A stretch of 64,000 bases of DNA from Rhodococcus sp. 06-462-5 (GCF_002258315.1 NZ_NOYD01000012.1:1-64000); one strand, 5' to 3'. Shown: positions 51,236 through 61,452, numbered from the stretch's first letter. The notes: a model not told the origin generated them from the letters alone. Numbers and translations are program-made.

Positions 51236-51798
51236 AAGAAACAGCACGCCAGAGAATGGACACGCCGCGCGGGTCGCGGATGTTCAACGTCAACCTCGAC
51301 TTCGACCTCGGCAAGTCGGGAGAGAAAGCCGCACGATTCCTCGGCACCGGCCGCTACCTGGCCATCCAGACCGGAATCGTGATCGTCTGGATCTTCCTCA
51401 ACGTCGTGGCGGTCAACCTCCAGTGGGACCCGTATCCCTTCATCCTGCTCAATCTCGCGTTCTCGACCCAGGCCGCGTACGCCGCGCCGTTGATTCTGCT
51501 CGCCCAGAATCGGCAGGACGACCGCGACCGCGTCTCCCTCGAAGAGGACCGTTCTCGCGCCCAACAGACCAAGGCCGACACCGAGTTCCTCGCTCGTGAA
51601 CTCGCTGCGCTGCGCATCGCCGTCGGCGAGGTCGCCACCCGCGACTACCTGCGCCGCGAACTGGACGAGATCAAGGCACTCCTCGAGCAGGCGACGGGTC
51701 AACCTACGGTCTCTCCCAAGAAGGCACGAAAGAAGGCGGCCGCGCGGGTGCACGACGACATGGGCATGCCGGACGCGTCGGACCCCGATACGCACTAG
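51232..51798 (+). CDS. DUF1003 membrane protein (Rv1231c-like)
   Basis: The protein has 188 residues. The DUF1003 core has two membrane helices (YLAIQTGIVIVWIFLNVVAV and PFIFILL-type NLAFSTQAAYAAPLILL) followed by QNRQDDRDRV and a long charged helix with coiled-coil character. A basic Lys/Ala tail ends it (KKARKKAAARVHDD). GTG 51232 overlaps the upstream stop (GTGA), tying it to the MgtE_N/CBS protein. The function is unknown. Confidence 0.88.
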   Translation: MKETARQRMDTPRGSRMFNVNLDFDLGKSGEKAARFLGTGRYLAIQTGIVIVWIFLNVVAVNLQWDPYPFILLNLAFSTQAAYAAPLILLAQNRQDDRDRVSLEEDRSRAQQTKADTEFLARELAALRIAVGEVATRDYLRRELDEIKALLEQATGQPTVSPKKARKKAAARVHDDMGMPDASDPDTH

Positions 51799-51910
51799 GT
51801 CCGCTCTGTAACGGCCCGATAACGGAACAGTCTCGAATCAGGTACCCTCGATCCCGGTCATCAGGTCGGGCCCCGGTTGTCATTCGGGGAAATCAGGAGG
51901 TACAGCACGC

Positions 51911-52783
51911 GTGGGTCGTCACAGAAAAGCATCGAATTCCAAGGTCAGACGGAATTCGGTGATTGCTCTGGCAGGTCTCGTCCCCGCAGGACTCGTCACC
52001 GCCGCCACCAGCGCCGGAGCCACGGAATACATCCCGTTCGTCAGCGCGAAGACGTCCCCTGCTGCGCAGGAATCGAACTCCGTCGTCGAAACTCCGCAGC
52101 CGATCGCCCAGGATCAACAGGCGCAGCCGGTCGCCCAGGCCGAGCTTCCCGTGCCCGCTGCGGTCCCCGCACCTGCGCCGGTTCCCGAGATCCCGCCCAC
52201 ACCGGAGCTGCCCACCAACCTCGCGGTCAGTCCCATCGCGATTCCGGTCGTCAACGTCTCGGCCTACAAGAACGCCGAGCGCATCCTCGCCCAGCAGCAA
52301 CCCGGCTGCGGCATCAGCTGGACCGTCATCGCCGGCATCGGCCGTGTCGAATCCACCCACGCCAACAACGGCAAGGTCGACGACTCGGGCGAGCTGCACG
52401 AGCCCATCCTCGGGCCGCGACTGAACGGCACCCTCGCCGGCAACCAGGTGATTCGCGACACCGACGGCGGCGCGCTCGACGGCGACACCGAATACGACCG
52501 CGCAGTCGGACCCATGCAATTCCTGCCCTCGACGTGGAACCTCTATCACGCCGACGGCAACGGCGACGGAGTCTCCGACCCACAGAACCTGTTCGACGCA
52601 GCCCTGGCCACAGGCATGTACCTCTGCGACGACGGCACCAACATGCGCGACCTGGGTTCGACCACCAAAGCGATCCTGCGCTACAACAACTCGATGGCCT
52701 ACGTGGCGAACGTGCTTGCGTGGTCGGCCGGATACGCCACCGGCATCGTCCCGAGCTCGGACCAGTTGCCGCGCATTCACTAG
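51911..52783 (+). CDS. Secreted lytic transglycosylase-like protein (Rv1230c-like)
   Basis: The protein has 290 residues. A signal peptide ends near TSAGATEY (residue about 38). A Pro/Gln-rich linker (residues 50-110) is followed by an SLT/MltB-like lysozyme domain. Its catalytic glutamate region is IAGIGRVESTHANNG, with AVGPMQFLPSTWNLY and RYNNSMAYVANVLAW blocks. It should cleave peptidoglycan glycan strands with 1,6-anhydro product formation. GGAGG is 9 bases upstream of GTG 51911. It sits between the DUF1003 and mrp genes, the same order as in M. tuberculosis. Confidence 0.9.
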   Translation: MGRHRKASNSKVRRNSVIALAGLVPAGLVTAATSAGATEYIPFVSAKTSPAAQESNSVVETPQPIAQDQQAQPVAQAELPVPAAVPAPAPVPEIPPTPELPTNLAVSPIAIPVVNVSAYKNAERILAQQQPGCGISWTVIAGIGRVESTHANNGKVDDSGELHEPILGPRLNGTLAGNQVIRDTDGGALDGDTEYDRAVGPMQFLPSTWNLYHADGNGDGVSDPQNLFDAALATGMYLCDDGTNMRDLGSTTKAILRYNNSMAYVANVLAWSAGYATGIVPSSDQLPRIH

Positions 52784-52823
52784 ATCGTGCTGCCCGCTGT
52801 CCATCGAGAGTTGGCCCACCGCC

Positions 52824-52829
52824 TAGCAT
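52824..52829 (+). promoter_or_regulatory. -10 box (TAGCAT) of leaderless mrp
   Basis: TAGCAT ends 6 bases before ATG 52836 without a ribosome binding site. Confidence 0.55.
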
Positions 52830-52835
52830 GAGGCA

Positions 52836-53972
52836 ATGGCTGTACTGACCGAATCCGACGTTCGGACCGCGCTCGCGAAGGTGATCGACCCCGAGATCCG
52901 CAAACCCATCACCGATCTGGGGATGGTCAAGAGCATCGACATCTCCGCCGACGGAGCCGTCGGCGTCGGCATCTACCTCACCACCTCCGGTTGCCCGATG
53001 AAGACCGAGATCAGCGACCGCGTCAAGAACGCAGTCGCCGACGTCGCAGGCGTCGGCACCGTCTCGGTCGAACTCGACGTGATGAACGACGAGCAGCGCA
53101 CCGAACTCCGCAAATCACTGCGCGGCGATTCCGCAGAGCCGATCATTCCCTTCGCGCAACCCGGATCCCTGACGCGCGTGTACGCGGTGGCGTCGGGCAA
53201 GGGCGGCGTCGGTAAGTCCAGCGTGACGGTCAATCTTGCCGCGTCGCTCACCGCTCGCGGGTTGTCGGTCGGTGTGCTCGACGCCGACATCTACGGTCAC
53301 TCCGTGCCGCGGATGCTCGGTAACGACGCCCGGCCCACGCAGGTCGAGAAGATGATCATGCCGCCGCAGGCACACGGGGTGAAGTTCATCTCGATCGCCC
53401 AGTTCACGCAGGGAAACACCCCCGTCGTGTGGCGCGGGCCGATGCTGCACCGTGCGTTGCAGCAGTTCCTCGCCGACGTCTTCTGGGGCGACCTGGACGT
53501 GCTGCTGCTCGACCTTCCGCCCGGCACCGGTGACGTGGCGATCTCCGTCGCTCAGCTCATCCCGAGCGCGGAAATCCTCGTGGTCACCACCCCTCAGCAG
53601 GCCGCGGCCGAGGTGGCCGAACGTGCGGGCGCGATCGCGCTGCAGACTCGGCAGCGCGTCGCAGGCGTCGTGGAGAACATGTCGTGGCTCGAGCTGCCCG
53701 ACGGCACTCGGATGGACATCTTCGGATCCGGTGGTGGACAGGACGTATCGGACCGGCTGACCAAGGCCGTGGGTGCCAGCGTTCCTCTGCTGGGTCAGAT
53801 TCCCCTCGACACCGCCGTCCGAGAGGGCGGTGACGCAGGCACGCCGATCGTGCTGAGTAACCCGGAATCGCCTGCGGCCCAGGCACTCGAGGCCGTGGCT
53901 GCGAAACTCGCCGTGCGCGAGCGCGGTCTGGTGGGAATGTCACTCGGCATCGACTCGGCCCGCAAACTCTAG
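52836..53972 (+). CDS. mrp: Mrp/ApbC-type P-loop ATPase (Fe-S cluster carrier)
   Basis: The protein has 378 residues. An N-terminal MIP18/DUF59 domain (about 1-85) is followed by a deviant Walker A GKGGVGKS (residues 121-128), DADIYGHSVPRML, LLLDLPPGTGDVA and TTPQQAAAEVAERA. It is expected to bind and transfer Fe-S clusters to apoproteins. The CxxC of some members was not seen. The promoter directly upstream makes it independent of the transglycosylase gene. R2 repeats lie after its stop. Confidence 0.93.
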   Translation: MAVLTESDVRTALAKVIDPEIRKPITDLGMVKSIDISADGAVGVGIYLTTSGCPMKTEISDRVKNAVADVAGVGTVSVELDVMNDEQRTELRKSLRGDSAEPIIPFAQPGSLTRVYAVASGKGGVGKSSVTVNLAASLTARGLSVGVLDADIYGHSVPRMLGNDARPTQVEKMIMPPQAHGVKFISIAQFTQGNTPVVWRGPMLHRALQQFLADVFWGDLDVLLLDLPPGTGDVAISVAQLIPSAEILVVTTPQQAAAEVAERAGAIALQTRQRVAGVVENMSWLELPDGTRMDIFGSGGGQDVSDRLTKAVGASVPLLGQIPLDTAVREGGDAGTPIVLSNPESPAAQALEAVAAKLAVRERGLVGMSLGIDSARKL

Positions 53973-54000
53973 ACAGGCTGCGTCCACCCGCTTCCCCGCC

Positions 54001-54115
54001 GCGTCAATGGACCATTGCACCGCCGAGACGCATGTAATGGTTCATTGACGCAAAGCCCTGGTCTGCGTCAATGAACCATTGCACCGCTCAGACGTATGCA
54101 GTGGTCCATTGACGA
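54001..54115. repeat. R2 repeat pair, locus 2 (two 51-bp palindromes, 13-bp spacer)
   Basis: Units lie at 54001-54051 and 54065-54115. The ends are GCGTCAATGGACCATTGCA and its inverse, with AGACGCATG or AGACGTATG in the centre, so the pair is inverted relative to locus 1. It lies between mrp and the convergent tatB, starting 28 bp after the mrp stop. No other terminator is visible there. Confidence 0.85.
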
Positions 54116-54150
54116 GAACAAGCGGTGGAGTGCCGCGGGACGGAATCTGG

Positions 54151-54600
54151 TTACGTGGCGTCCGCGTCGATGGGCGGGGTGTCGCCTGCGGACAGCTTCG
54201 GCTCGTTCTTGCTCATCGACACCCCACCCTGTGGAGTGCTGATCTGAGGCGTCGGGCCGCCCGAGCTCTTCGGCTTGGCGTCGAAGGGCTTGCCCTTGAA
54301 CGTGTCTTCGAGTGGGTTCTTGAAGACCGAATCGTCTCCGTCGAGCAGGTGTTTGGTGATCACTGCCCGAGGGGTCATGCCGCGAAGTTGGTTGAGATCC
54401 GCGAGCGGCTTGCGGAGGTCCTCGAAGTCGGTACCGAGTTCGTCCTTGAGCTGCTGACTCGCGCCGTTGGCGTAGTCCTTGACCTGGCGGATCGACTTGG
54501 ACACCCAGCTGATCGCGCCGGGGAGGCGATCGGGGCCGAGGATGACGAGAGCTGCTACGAGGAGAATGACGAGCTCTCCCCAACCGATGTTGCCGAACAC
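54151..54600 (-). CDS. tatB: Sec-independent protein translocase TatB
   Basis: The protein has 149 residues. A single N-terminal membrane helix (GWGELVILLVAALVILGPDRLP) is followed by an amphipathic helix (SWVSKSIRQVKDYANGASQQL) and a long polar tail, the TatB layout. It lies 18 bp after htrA on the same strand. It is the TatB component for export of folded proteins, such as any Tat-dependent redox enzymes in this genome. The GTG start is at 54600. Confidence 0.93.
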   Translation of the reverse strand: MFGNIGWGELVILLVAALVILGPDRLPGAISWVSKSIRQVKDYANGASQQLKDELGTDFEDLRKPLADLNQLRGMTPRAVITKHLLDGDDSVFKNPLEDTFKGKPFDAKPKSSGGPTPQISTPQGGVSMSKNEPKLSAGDTPPIDADAT

Positions 54601-54618
54601 GCCTGCCAGCCTACGTCG

Positions 54619-56244
<1,626 letters not shown>

Positions 56245-56571
56245 TCAGCGTCGGCGACGACGGACGTCGGCGACGGCGGACATGAAGGTTCGCTTGGTGT
56301 GGGACGGCCGATCCTCGCCCGCGCAGGACGGTATCTGGCTGAGCAGGCCGAGCAGGGAATGCGGCATCGACATCTCCCCTGCTCCCCGCAGTGCCTTGCG
56401 TGCCTGCTGCTGGGCCTCGACCTCGGCGGCGCACTCGGGACATTCGGACAGATGGTCGGCTGCACGAAGGTAAGCGGGCATTCGCAATTCGCCATCGACG
56501 TACGCCGCGATGGCCTCACTGGCCAGATGTTCGGTGGAGCTGAATTGCTTCGGCTTGCGCGCCTGCGTCAT
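56245..56571 (-). CDS. rseA: Anti-sigma factor RseA (ZAS-type)
   Basis: The protein has 108 residues and is soluble, with no membrane helix. The zinc anti-sigma motif is AADHLSECPECAAE (H-x3-C-x2-C). The C-terminus is basic (VADVRRRRR). In mycobacteria RseA binds SigE and is released by oxidation or proteolysis after PknB phosphorylation. GAGGAGG lies 5 bases before ATG 56571. It is 16 bp downstream of sigE and upstream of htrA on the same strand. Confidence 0.93.
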   Translation of the reverse strand: MTQARKPKQFSSTEHLASEAIAAYVDGELRMPAYLRAADHLSECPECAAEVEAQQQARKALRGAGEMSMPHSLLGLLSQIPSCAGEDRPSHTKRTFMSAVADVRRRRR

Positions 56572-56587
56572 CCAACCCTCCTCGTAG

Positions 56588-57268
56588 CTAGTGGACACTT
56601 GCGTGACCGGAGTCGACCTTCCCGTGCACTCGAAGGTACTCGCGTAGCGCCTGGCGTCCACGGTGAATGCGACTGCGAACAGTTCCGAGCTTTACGCCCA
56701 GTGTCGCACCGATCTCTTCGTACGAGAGTCCTTCGATGTCGCACAGCACGATTGCGGCACGGAACTCCGGTGCCAGCGAGTCGAGTGCGGACTGCAGATC
56801 GGGGTCCAGACGCGCGTCGTGGTAGATCTGCTCCGGGTTGGGTCGGTCGGAGGGGACGCGGTCGTAGTCCTCGGGGAGCGCTTCCATACGGATGCGGCTG
56901 CGTCGACGAACCATGTCCAGGAACAGGTTGGTGGTGATGCGGTGCAGCCACCCCTCGAAGGTGCCCGGCTGGTAGTTCGACAGGGAGCGGAACACGCGAA
57001 TGAAGGTGTCCTGCGTCAGGTCCTCGGCGTCCTGGGCGTTGCCGGACAGCCGGTAGGCCAGTCGGTAGACGCGGTCGCCGTGTTCGCGAACCAGTTCGTC
57101 CCACGACGGCATGGTGGAGTCCTCGCCGGTCGCATCGAACACTGCGGTGCCGCTGAGATCGTCGGGTGCGGGTACGGACTCGGGTAGACGCGCGATGTCG
57201 CGATCGCCGTTGATCTTGTAAATAGTTGGATCCTCCTGCTCAGGACTGCGTACGTCCTTCTGTTTCAA
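56588..57268 (-). CDS. sigE: ECF sigma factor SigE (start uncertain; 57223 likely)
   Basis: The maximal frame has 226 residues. Sigma region 2 is [30 protein letters not shown] and region 4 is [28 protein letters not shown], each broken by family spacing. SigE controls the envelope-stress response in mycobacteria. A SigE-type promoter (GGAAC, 18 bp, GTT) overlaps the TTG at 57268, so mRNA from it starts inside the frame and cannot use that codon. The first good ribosome binding site is a perfect AGGAGG (57232-57237), 8 bases before AUU at 57223 (211 residues). A GTG at 57142 and an ATG at 57112 are further options. RseA follows 16 bp later. Confidence 0.9.
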   Translation of the reverse strand: MKQKDVRSPEQEDPTIYKINGDRDIARLPESVPAPDDLSGTAVFDATGEDSTMPSWDELVREHGDRVYRLAYRLSGNAQDAEDLTQDTFIRVFRSLSNYQPGTFEGWLHRITTNLFLDMVRRRSRIRMEALPEDYDRVPSDRPNPEQIYHDARLDPDLQSALDSLAPEFRAAIVLCDIEGLSYEEIGATLGVKLGTVRSRIHRGRQALREYLRVHGKVDSGHASVH

Positions 57269-57292
57269 CCGACGACTACCCTCGGATGTTCC
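57267..57292 (-). promoter_or_regulatory. SigE-type autoregulatory promoter
   Basis: On the minus strand, -35 GGAAC (57288-57292) and -10 GTT (57267-57269) are separated by 18 bp, the ECF SigE pattern. Transcription would start near 57258-57262. Confidence 0.65.
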
Positions 57293-57384
57293 AGCTCACA
57301 CTTCGCAATCGAGATGGACCTTCGATTCCTTCACAGCCTGACGGACCCGCGTGTGGGTCCGGTATGAAACAGCTGAGGCGCACC

Positions 57385-57408
57385 TGAGAATGTGTGCGTG
57401 AGAATGTG
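57385..57408. promoter_or_regulatory. Direct repeat TGAGAATGTG x2 in the sigE/O-methyltransferase gap
   Basis: TGAGAATGTG is repeated exactly at 57385-57394 and 57399-57408 with a 14-bp period. It lies 12 bp before the -10 of the O-methyltransferase and about 95 bp upstream of the SigE-type promoter. Tandem sites like this often bind two-component response regulators. MprA is known to control sigE in M. tuberculosis, but I could not verify a consensus match. Confidence 0.45.
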
Positions 57409-57420
57409 CCCTGGGCACGA

Positions 57421-57426
57421 TAGCCT
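57421..57426 (+). promoter_or_regulatory. -10 box (TAGCCT) of a leaderless transcript
   Basis: TAGCCT ends 6 bases before GTG 57433 without a ribosome binding site. Confidence 0.55.
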
Positions 57427-57432
57427 CGGGGC

Positions 57433-58065
57433 GTGCCGACCAACGCCGAGAAGATGCTCGCCTACGCCGAAGACTCCGCTCAGGAGGACGAGGTTCTGAT
57501 CGCAGCCAGAGAGCGAGCCGTCGATCTGGGTGCCGCCCCGGTACCGCCGTCGGTCGGAGCGATTCTGTCCATCTTCACCCAGATGCTCGGCGCGAAGACG
57601 GTCGTCGAAATCGGTACCGGCGCAGGGATCAGCGGTCTGTGGCTGCTCGACGGGATGCGCGCGGACGGTGTTCTGACCACCATCGACACCGAGCCGGAGC
57701 ACCAGCGTGCGGCACGAGAAGCCTTCCGCGCGGGGGGAATTGCACCCTCGCGTACCCGGCTGATCAACGGGTGGGCGCTCGACGTGCTGCCCCGATTGGC
57801 CGACGACACCTACGACTTGGTGTTCATCGATGCCAGTCCGGCCGACCACCCGCACTTCGTCGCCGAGAGTGTTCGACTCCTGCGACCCGGCGGAGTTCTG
57901 GTGCTGCACAACGCATTACTGGGTGGACGAGTGGCCGACCCGACTCAGCGTGACGCGACCGCAGTGGCCGTTCGATCCGCCGCCCGGGCCATCGCCGAGG
58001 ACGAGCGTCTGACGACGGTGCTGCTACCTCTGGGCGACGGGTTGATCTGCGCGTCGAGGGCGTAG
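57433..58065 (+). CDS. O-methyltransferase (Rv1220c-like)
   Basis: The protein has 210 residues. SAM-binding motif I is [19 protein letters not shown], then [15 protein letters not shown] and the metal/substrate region [15 protein letters not shown]. It resembles cation-dependent catechol-type methyltransferases. It is divergent from sigE, exactly as Rv1220c is in M. tuberculosis. The physiological substrate is unknown. The start is leaderless at GTG 57433. The stop is the left edge of repeat R1-C. Confidence 0.9.
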   Translation: MPTNAEKMLAYAEDSAQEDEVLIAARERAVDLGAAPVPPSVGAILSIFTQMLGAKTVVEIGTGAGISGLWLLDGMRADGVLTTIDTEPEHQRAAREAFRAGGIAPSRTRLINGWALDVLPRLADDTYDLVFIDASPADHPHFVAESVRLLRPGGVLVLHNALLGGRVADPTQRDATAVAVRSAARAIAEDERLTTVLLPLGDGLICASRA

Positions 58066-58135
58066 GTGCCTACGGCAGTGGTGCGGTCAGGAGCCACAGA
58101 GGGCACCTAACCGCACCACTGCGCGCAGCGCACTA
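58063..58135. repeat. Palindromic repeat R1-C spanning both stop codons of a convergent pair
   Basis: This 73-bp element runs from the TAG of the O-methyltransferase to the CTA stop of glgC. Core arms AGTGGTGCGGT (58077-58087) and ACCGCACCACT (58110-58120) match perfectly. The outer ends again fold on their own (TGCC-TAC-GGCA on the left, a GCGC-type pair on the right). Its reverse complement aligns with R1-A. Confidence 0.87.
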
Positions 58136-59347
58136 GATCCAGACGCCCTTGCCGACGGAGACGACTCCCCCGGCGCTGACGTTGAAGCGTTCGCGATCGC
58201 GTTCGTGATCGACACCGATGATCTCGCCGTCACCGACGACGACGTTCTTGTCCAGGATCGCGTGCCGCACGACGGCACCCTTGCCGATCCGGACGCCGGG
58301 CATCAGGACGCTGCCCTCGACGGTCGCGCCACTGTCGATCATGACGTTGGAACTGAGCACCGAGTTGCGGACGGTCGCCGCGGACAGGATGCAGCCGGCA
58401 CCGACGACCGACTCCTGAGCCAGACCGCCCTGGACGAACTTGGCGGGCGGCAGGTTCTCGGCCGATCCACGGATGGGCCAGCGACGGTTGTAGAGGTTGA
58501 AGATGGGGTGCACCGACACGAGGTCCATGTGGGCGTCGTAGAACGCGTCGATGGTGCCCACGTCTCGCCAGTAACCGCGGTCGCGTTCGGTGGCACCGGG
58601 AACGACGTTGTCGTTGAAGTCGTACACCGAGGCGACGCCCGCTTCGACGAGTGCCGGAATGATGTCGCCGCCCATGTCGTGGTCGGAGTCGACGTTCTCG
58701 GAGTCGGCCTTGATGGCGTCGACGAGCACCTTGGTGGTGAAGACGTAGTTGCCCATGGAGGCGTAGGTGACGTCGGGGTCGTCGGGGGTGCCGGGCGGTT
58801 GAGCCGGCTTCTCGAGAAACTGGGTGATCTTGCCGCTCTCGTCGGAGTCGATGCAGCCGAACGCGAATGCCTCGCTGCGTGGAACCCGGATTCCGGCGAC
58901 GGTGACGCCTGCACCGGAGTCGATGTGCTGCTGCACCATCTGCTCCGGATCCATGCGGTACACGTGGTCGGCTCCGAAGACCACGATGTACTCGGGGTCC
59001 TCGTCGTACACCAGGTTCAGCGACTGGAAGATGGCGTCGGCACTGCCGGTGTACCACCGGGGCCCGAGACGCTGCTGCGCGGGAACCGGAGTGATGTACT
59101 CCCCGGCGAACCCGGACAGTCGCCACGTCTGCGAGATGTGGCGGTCCAGTGAATGGGACTTGTACTGGGTGAGCACGCAGAGCCGGAGGTAACCGGCGTT
59201 GACGAGATTGCTCAGTACGAAGTCGATGAGTCGGTAGGCGCCCCCGAAGGGCACGGCTGGCTTGGCTCGGTCCGCGGTCATCGGGTAAAGGCGCTTACCC
59301 TCACCGCCGGCAAGCACAATCCCTAGTACGTGCGGTTGTGTCCTCAC
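58133..59347 (-). CDS. glgC: Glucose-1-phosphate adenylyltransferase
   Basis: The protein has 404 residues. Motifs are [30 protein letters not shown] (nucleotide and regulatory site, broken by usual spacing), [10 protein letters not shown], and [19 protein letters not shown], followed by a C-terminal left-handed beta-helix. It makes ADP-glucose for glycogen, and with the GlgM-type enzyme for maltose-1-phosphate. The GTG start is leaderless (TAGGTT 6 bases upstream). It is divergent from glgA. Confidence 0.95.
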   Translation of the reverse strand: MRTQPHVLGIVLAGGEGKRLYPMTADRAKPAVPFGGAYRLIDFVLSNLVNAGYLRLCVLTQYKSHSLDRHISQTWRLSGFAGEYITPVPAQQRLGPRWYTGSADAIFQSLNLVYDEDPEYIVVFGADHVYRMDPEQMVQQHIDSGAGVTVAGIRVPRSEAFAFGCIDSDESGKITQFLEKPAQPPGTPDDPDVTYASMGNYVFTTKVLVDAIKADSENVDSDHDMGGDIIPALVEAGVASVYDFNDNVVPGATERDRGYWRDVGTIDAFYDAHMDLVSVHPIFNLYNRRWPIRGSAENLPPAKFVQGGLAQESVVGAGCILSAATVRNSVLSSNVMIDSGATVEGSVLMPGVRIGKGAVVRHAILDKNVVVGDGEIIGVDHERDRERFNVSAGGVVSVGKGVWI

Positions 59348-59353
59348 CCACTC

Positions 59354-59416
59354 AACCTATCCGCACCGAGAGAACCTTGCTAGCAGTACACGCACAACTG
59401 CTGGGGAATGTAGGTT
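59354..59416. promoter_or_regulatory. Divergent leaderless promoters of glgC and glgA
   Basis: Identical -10 hexamers TAGGTT serve both genes: minus strand 59354-59359 (6 bases before glgC GTG) and plus strand 59411-59416 (7 bases before glgA GTG). No ribosome binding site lies between either box and its start. The short intervening DNA gives room for one shared regulator, but no palindrome was seen. Confidence 0.65.
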
Positions 59417-59423
59417 CGTTCAC

Positions 59424-60587
59424 GTGCGCGTAGCAATGATGACCAAGGAATATCCCCCGGAGATCTACGGTGGCGCAGGTGTTCATGTCACGGAGTTGAC
59501 GGCGCAGCTGAAATCGCTGTGCGACGTGGACATCCACTGCATGGGCGCGCCGCGCGACACCGCGCAGGTACACGACCCCGATCCCGCACTCGCCGGAGCG
59601 AACGCCGCGTTGACGACGCTGTCGGCGGAGCTGCGGATGGCCAACGCCGCCGCCGACGCGGACGTGGTGCATTCGCACACCTGGTACACCGGCCTCGCGG
59701 GTCATCTCGCGGCCGAGTTGTACGACGTTCCGCACATCCTCACCGCACACTCGCTCGAACCGCGTCGGCCGTGGAAGGCCGAGCAACTCGGCGGCGGCTA
59801 CCGCATCTCGTCGTGGTCGGAGCGCAATGCCGTGGAATACGCCGACGCGGTCATCGCCGTCAGCGAGGGCATGGCCAAAGACGTGCTCGACGCCTATCCG
59901 CGGCTCGATCCGAGCCGGGTTCATGTGGTGCGCAACGGAATCGACACGCAGCGGTGGTTCGCCGACCACGGCACCGCAACTCTGGACGAGATCGGCGTCG
60001 ATCGAAACAAGCCGATCGTCGCGTTCGTCGGCCGCATCACCCGGCAGAAGGGTGTGGGCCACCTGATCGCTGCGGCCCACCACTTCGATCCGTCGATTCA
60101 GCTCGTCCTGTGTGCAGGCGCACCCGATACTCCGGAGATCGCTGCGGAAACCGAGCGGGCCGTGGCCCAGCTCGCCGAGCAGCGCAGCGGCGTGTTCTGG
60201 GTCAAGGACATGCTGCCCACCGACAAGATTCGCGAGATACTCACCGCAGCAGCCGTCTTCGTCTGCCCCTCGGTGTACGAGCCACTCGGCATCGTCAACC
60301 TCGAGGCGATGGCCTGCGAAACCGCCGTGGTGGCATCGGATGTCGGCGGCATTCCCGAGGTCGTCGACGAGGGCCGCACCGGACGCCTGGTGCACTACAA
60401 CTCGTACGAACCCGATGCCTTCGAGCGGAACCTGGCCGAGACCGTCAACGAGGTCGCCCTCGATCCCGCGCTCGCGGCAGCGATGGGCAAGGCGGGCCGC
60501 GAGCGGGCCGTCGCCGAGTTCTCCTGGGCGTCGATCGCGAAGCAGACCCTCGCCGTCTACAACGACGCTCTGGCCCGCCGCCGCTGA
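59424..60587 (+). CDS. glgA: GT4 alpha-glucosyltransferase GlgA/GlgM
   Basis: The protein has 387 residues, the short actinobacterial GT4 form rather than the 480-residue GT5 glycogen synthase. It shows YPPEIYGGAGVHVTEL, FVGRITRQKGVGHLI and the EPLGIVNLEAMACETAVVASDVGGIPE E-x7-E motif of retaining GT-B enzymes. In mycobacteria this enzyme (Rv1212c) links ADP-glucose to glucose-1-phosphate to give maltose-1-phosphate for GlgE. The start GTG is leaderless. Its stop lies 10 bp from the convergent methyltransferase stop. Confidence 0.93.
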   Translation: MRVAMMTKEYPPEIYGGAGVHVTELTAQLKSLCDVDIHCMGAPRDTAQVHDPDPALAGANAALTTLSAELRMANAAADADVVHSHTWYTGLAGHLAAELYDVPHILTAHSLEPRRPWKAEQLGGGYRISSWSERNAVEYADAVIAVSEGMAKDVLDAYPRLDPSRVHVVRNGIDTQRWFADHGTATLDEIGVDRNKPIVAFVGRITRQKGVGHLIAAAHHFDPSIQLVLCAGAPDTPEIAAETERAVAQLAEQRSGVFWVKDMLPTDKIREILTAAAVFVCPSVYEPLGIVNLEAMACETAVVASDVGGIPEVVDEGRTGRLVHYNSYEPDAFERNLAETVNEVALDPALAAAMGKAGRERAVAEFSWASIAKQTLAVYNDALARRR

Positions 60588-60597
60588 TCGGGACGAC

Positions 60598-61452
60598 TCA
60601 GCGATTCGTCTTGCGGTAGGTCGACACCGTCACCGACGCGGTGACCTCGGTGGTGTCCGGTAGCTGCGTCAGCGCCTCGGACCTCGCCCCGGGGTCACCG
60701 TGACGTGCCGACGGCCCCATGCCGATCAGAGCCTCGATGTCGTTGTGCGAGAGCATCATCGAGTATTCCAGCGCAGATTCCGTCACCGGTTCGAACAGAC
60801 CGGACAATGACTCGCTCAGGCGGCGGGGCTTGTCCTCGTCGACGCCGATGAGTCCCAGCGGCCCCCGCAGCTCACGCTGATGCCGCGTCGTGGGCGTGAC
60901 GACCACCAACACGCCGTCGTCGACGAGAACCCGATTCAGTTCACCGGCGTTGCGCGGAGCGAACACGCACGTCACTGCGGACAGGGCACCCGACCGCACC
61001 GGAAGTCCGCTCCAGATGTCCGCGACCACCGACCCCAGCCGCGGATGGGACCGGGCAGCGCGCCTGGCCGCGAACTTCGACACGTCGACGCCTATCCCCC
61101 GGGCCTCGGGGTGGTCGTCGAGAACAGCCGCGAGGTAGTGACCGGTTCCGACCCCGACGTCGAGCACCACCTCGCTGTCCACCGGGACCCCCGCCGACAC
61201 CGCTGCGGCGATCGGGGCGAAGTGCCCCTCCCCCAGGAACGCGTCGCGCGCGGCGATCATCTCGGCCGAGTCGCCGGTGAACTTGCCGCCGTCACCGGTC
61301 AGCAGACTGACGTAGCCCTGCCGAGCGACATCGAACGAGTGCCCTCGATCGCACCACAGCGCCCGATCCGTGTCGCCGACACCGAGCCCCGAGTCGACCT
61401 GGCGTACTCGGCATTGCGGACACAGCAGCACGTCCACGACGTCGGTCAGCAT
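60598..61452 (-). CDS. Putative 23S rRNA (guanine-N1) methyltransferase, RrmA/TlrB-like
   Basis: The protein has 284 residues. An N-terminal zinc-ribbon (LLCPQC, then ALWCDRGHSFD) is followed by the family's ARQGYVSLL and GDSAEMIAARDAFL, then the SAM fold VVLDVGVGTGHYLAAVL. This layout marks the RlmA family, which methylates G745/G748 in 23S rRNA and can give macrolide tolerance. There is no adjacent antibiotic cluster, so it is likely a housekeeping enzyme. Specificity (RlmA-I or -II) cannot be read. Confidence 0.85.
   Translation of the reverse strand: MLTDVVDVLLCPQCRVRQVDSGLGVGDTDRALWCDRGHSFDVARQGYVSLLTGDGGKFTGDSAEMIAARDAFLGEGHFAPIAAAVSAGVPVDSEVVLDVGVGTGHYLAAVLDDHPEARGIGVDVSKFAARRAARSHPRLGSVVADIWSGLPVRSGALSAVTCVFAPRNAGELNRVLVDDGVLVVVTPTTRHQRELRGPLGLIGVDEDKPRRLSESLSGLFEPVTESALEYSMMLSHNDIEALIGMGPSARHGDPGARSEALTQLPDTTEVTASVTVSTYRKTNR

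Noticed and set aside
51799..51910. Possible c-di-AMP (ydaO-type) riboswitch before the transglycosylase-like gene
   Set aside because: Only 112 bases are available and the conserved blocks of that riboswitch are not visible. A plain GGAGG leader is enough.
60588..60597. Search for an R1 or R2 element at the glgA/rRNA methyltransferase junction
   Set aside because: Only 10 bp separate the stop codons and no palindrome is present, so not all convergent junctions carry an element.
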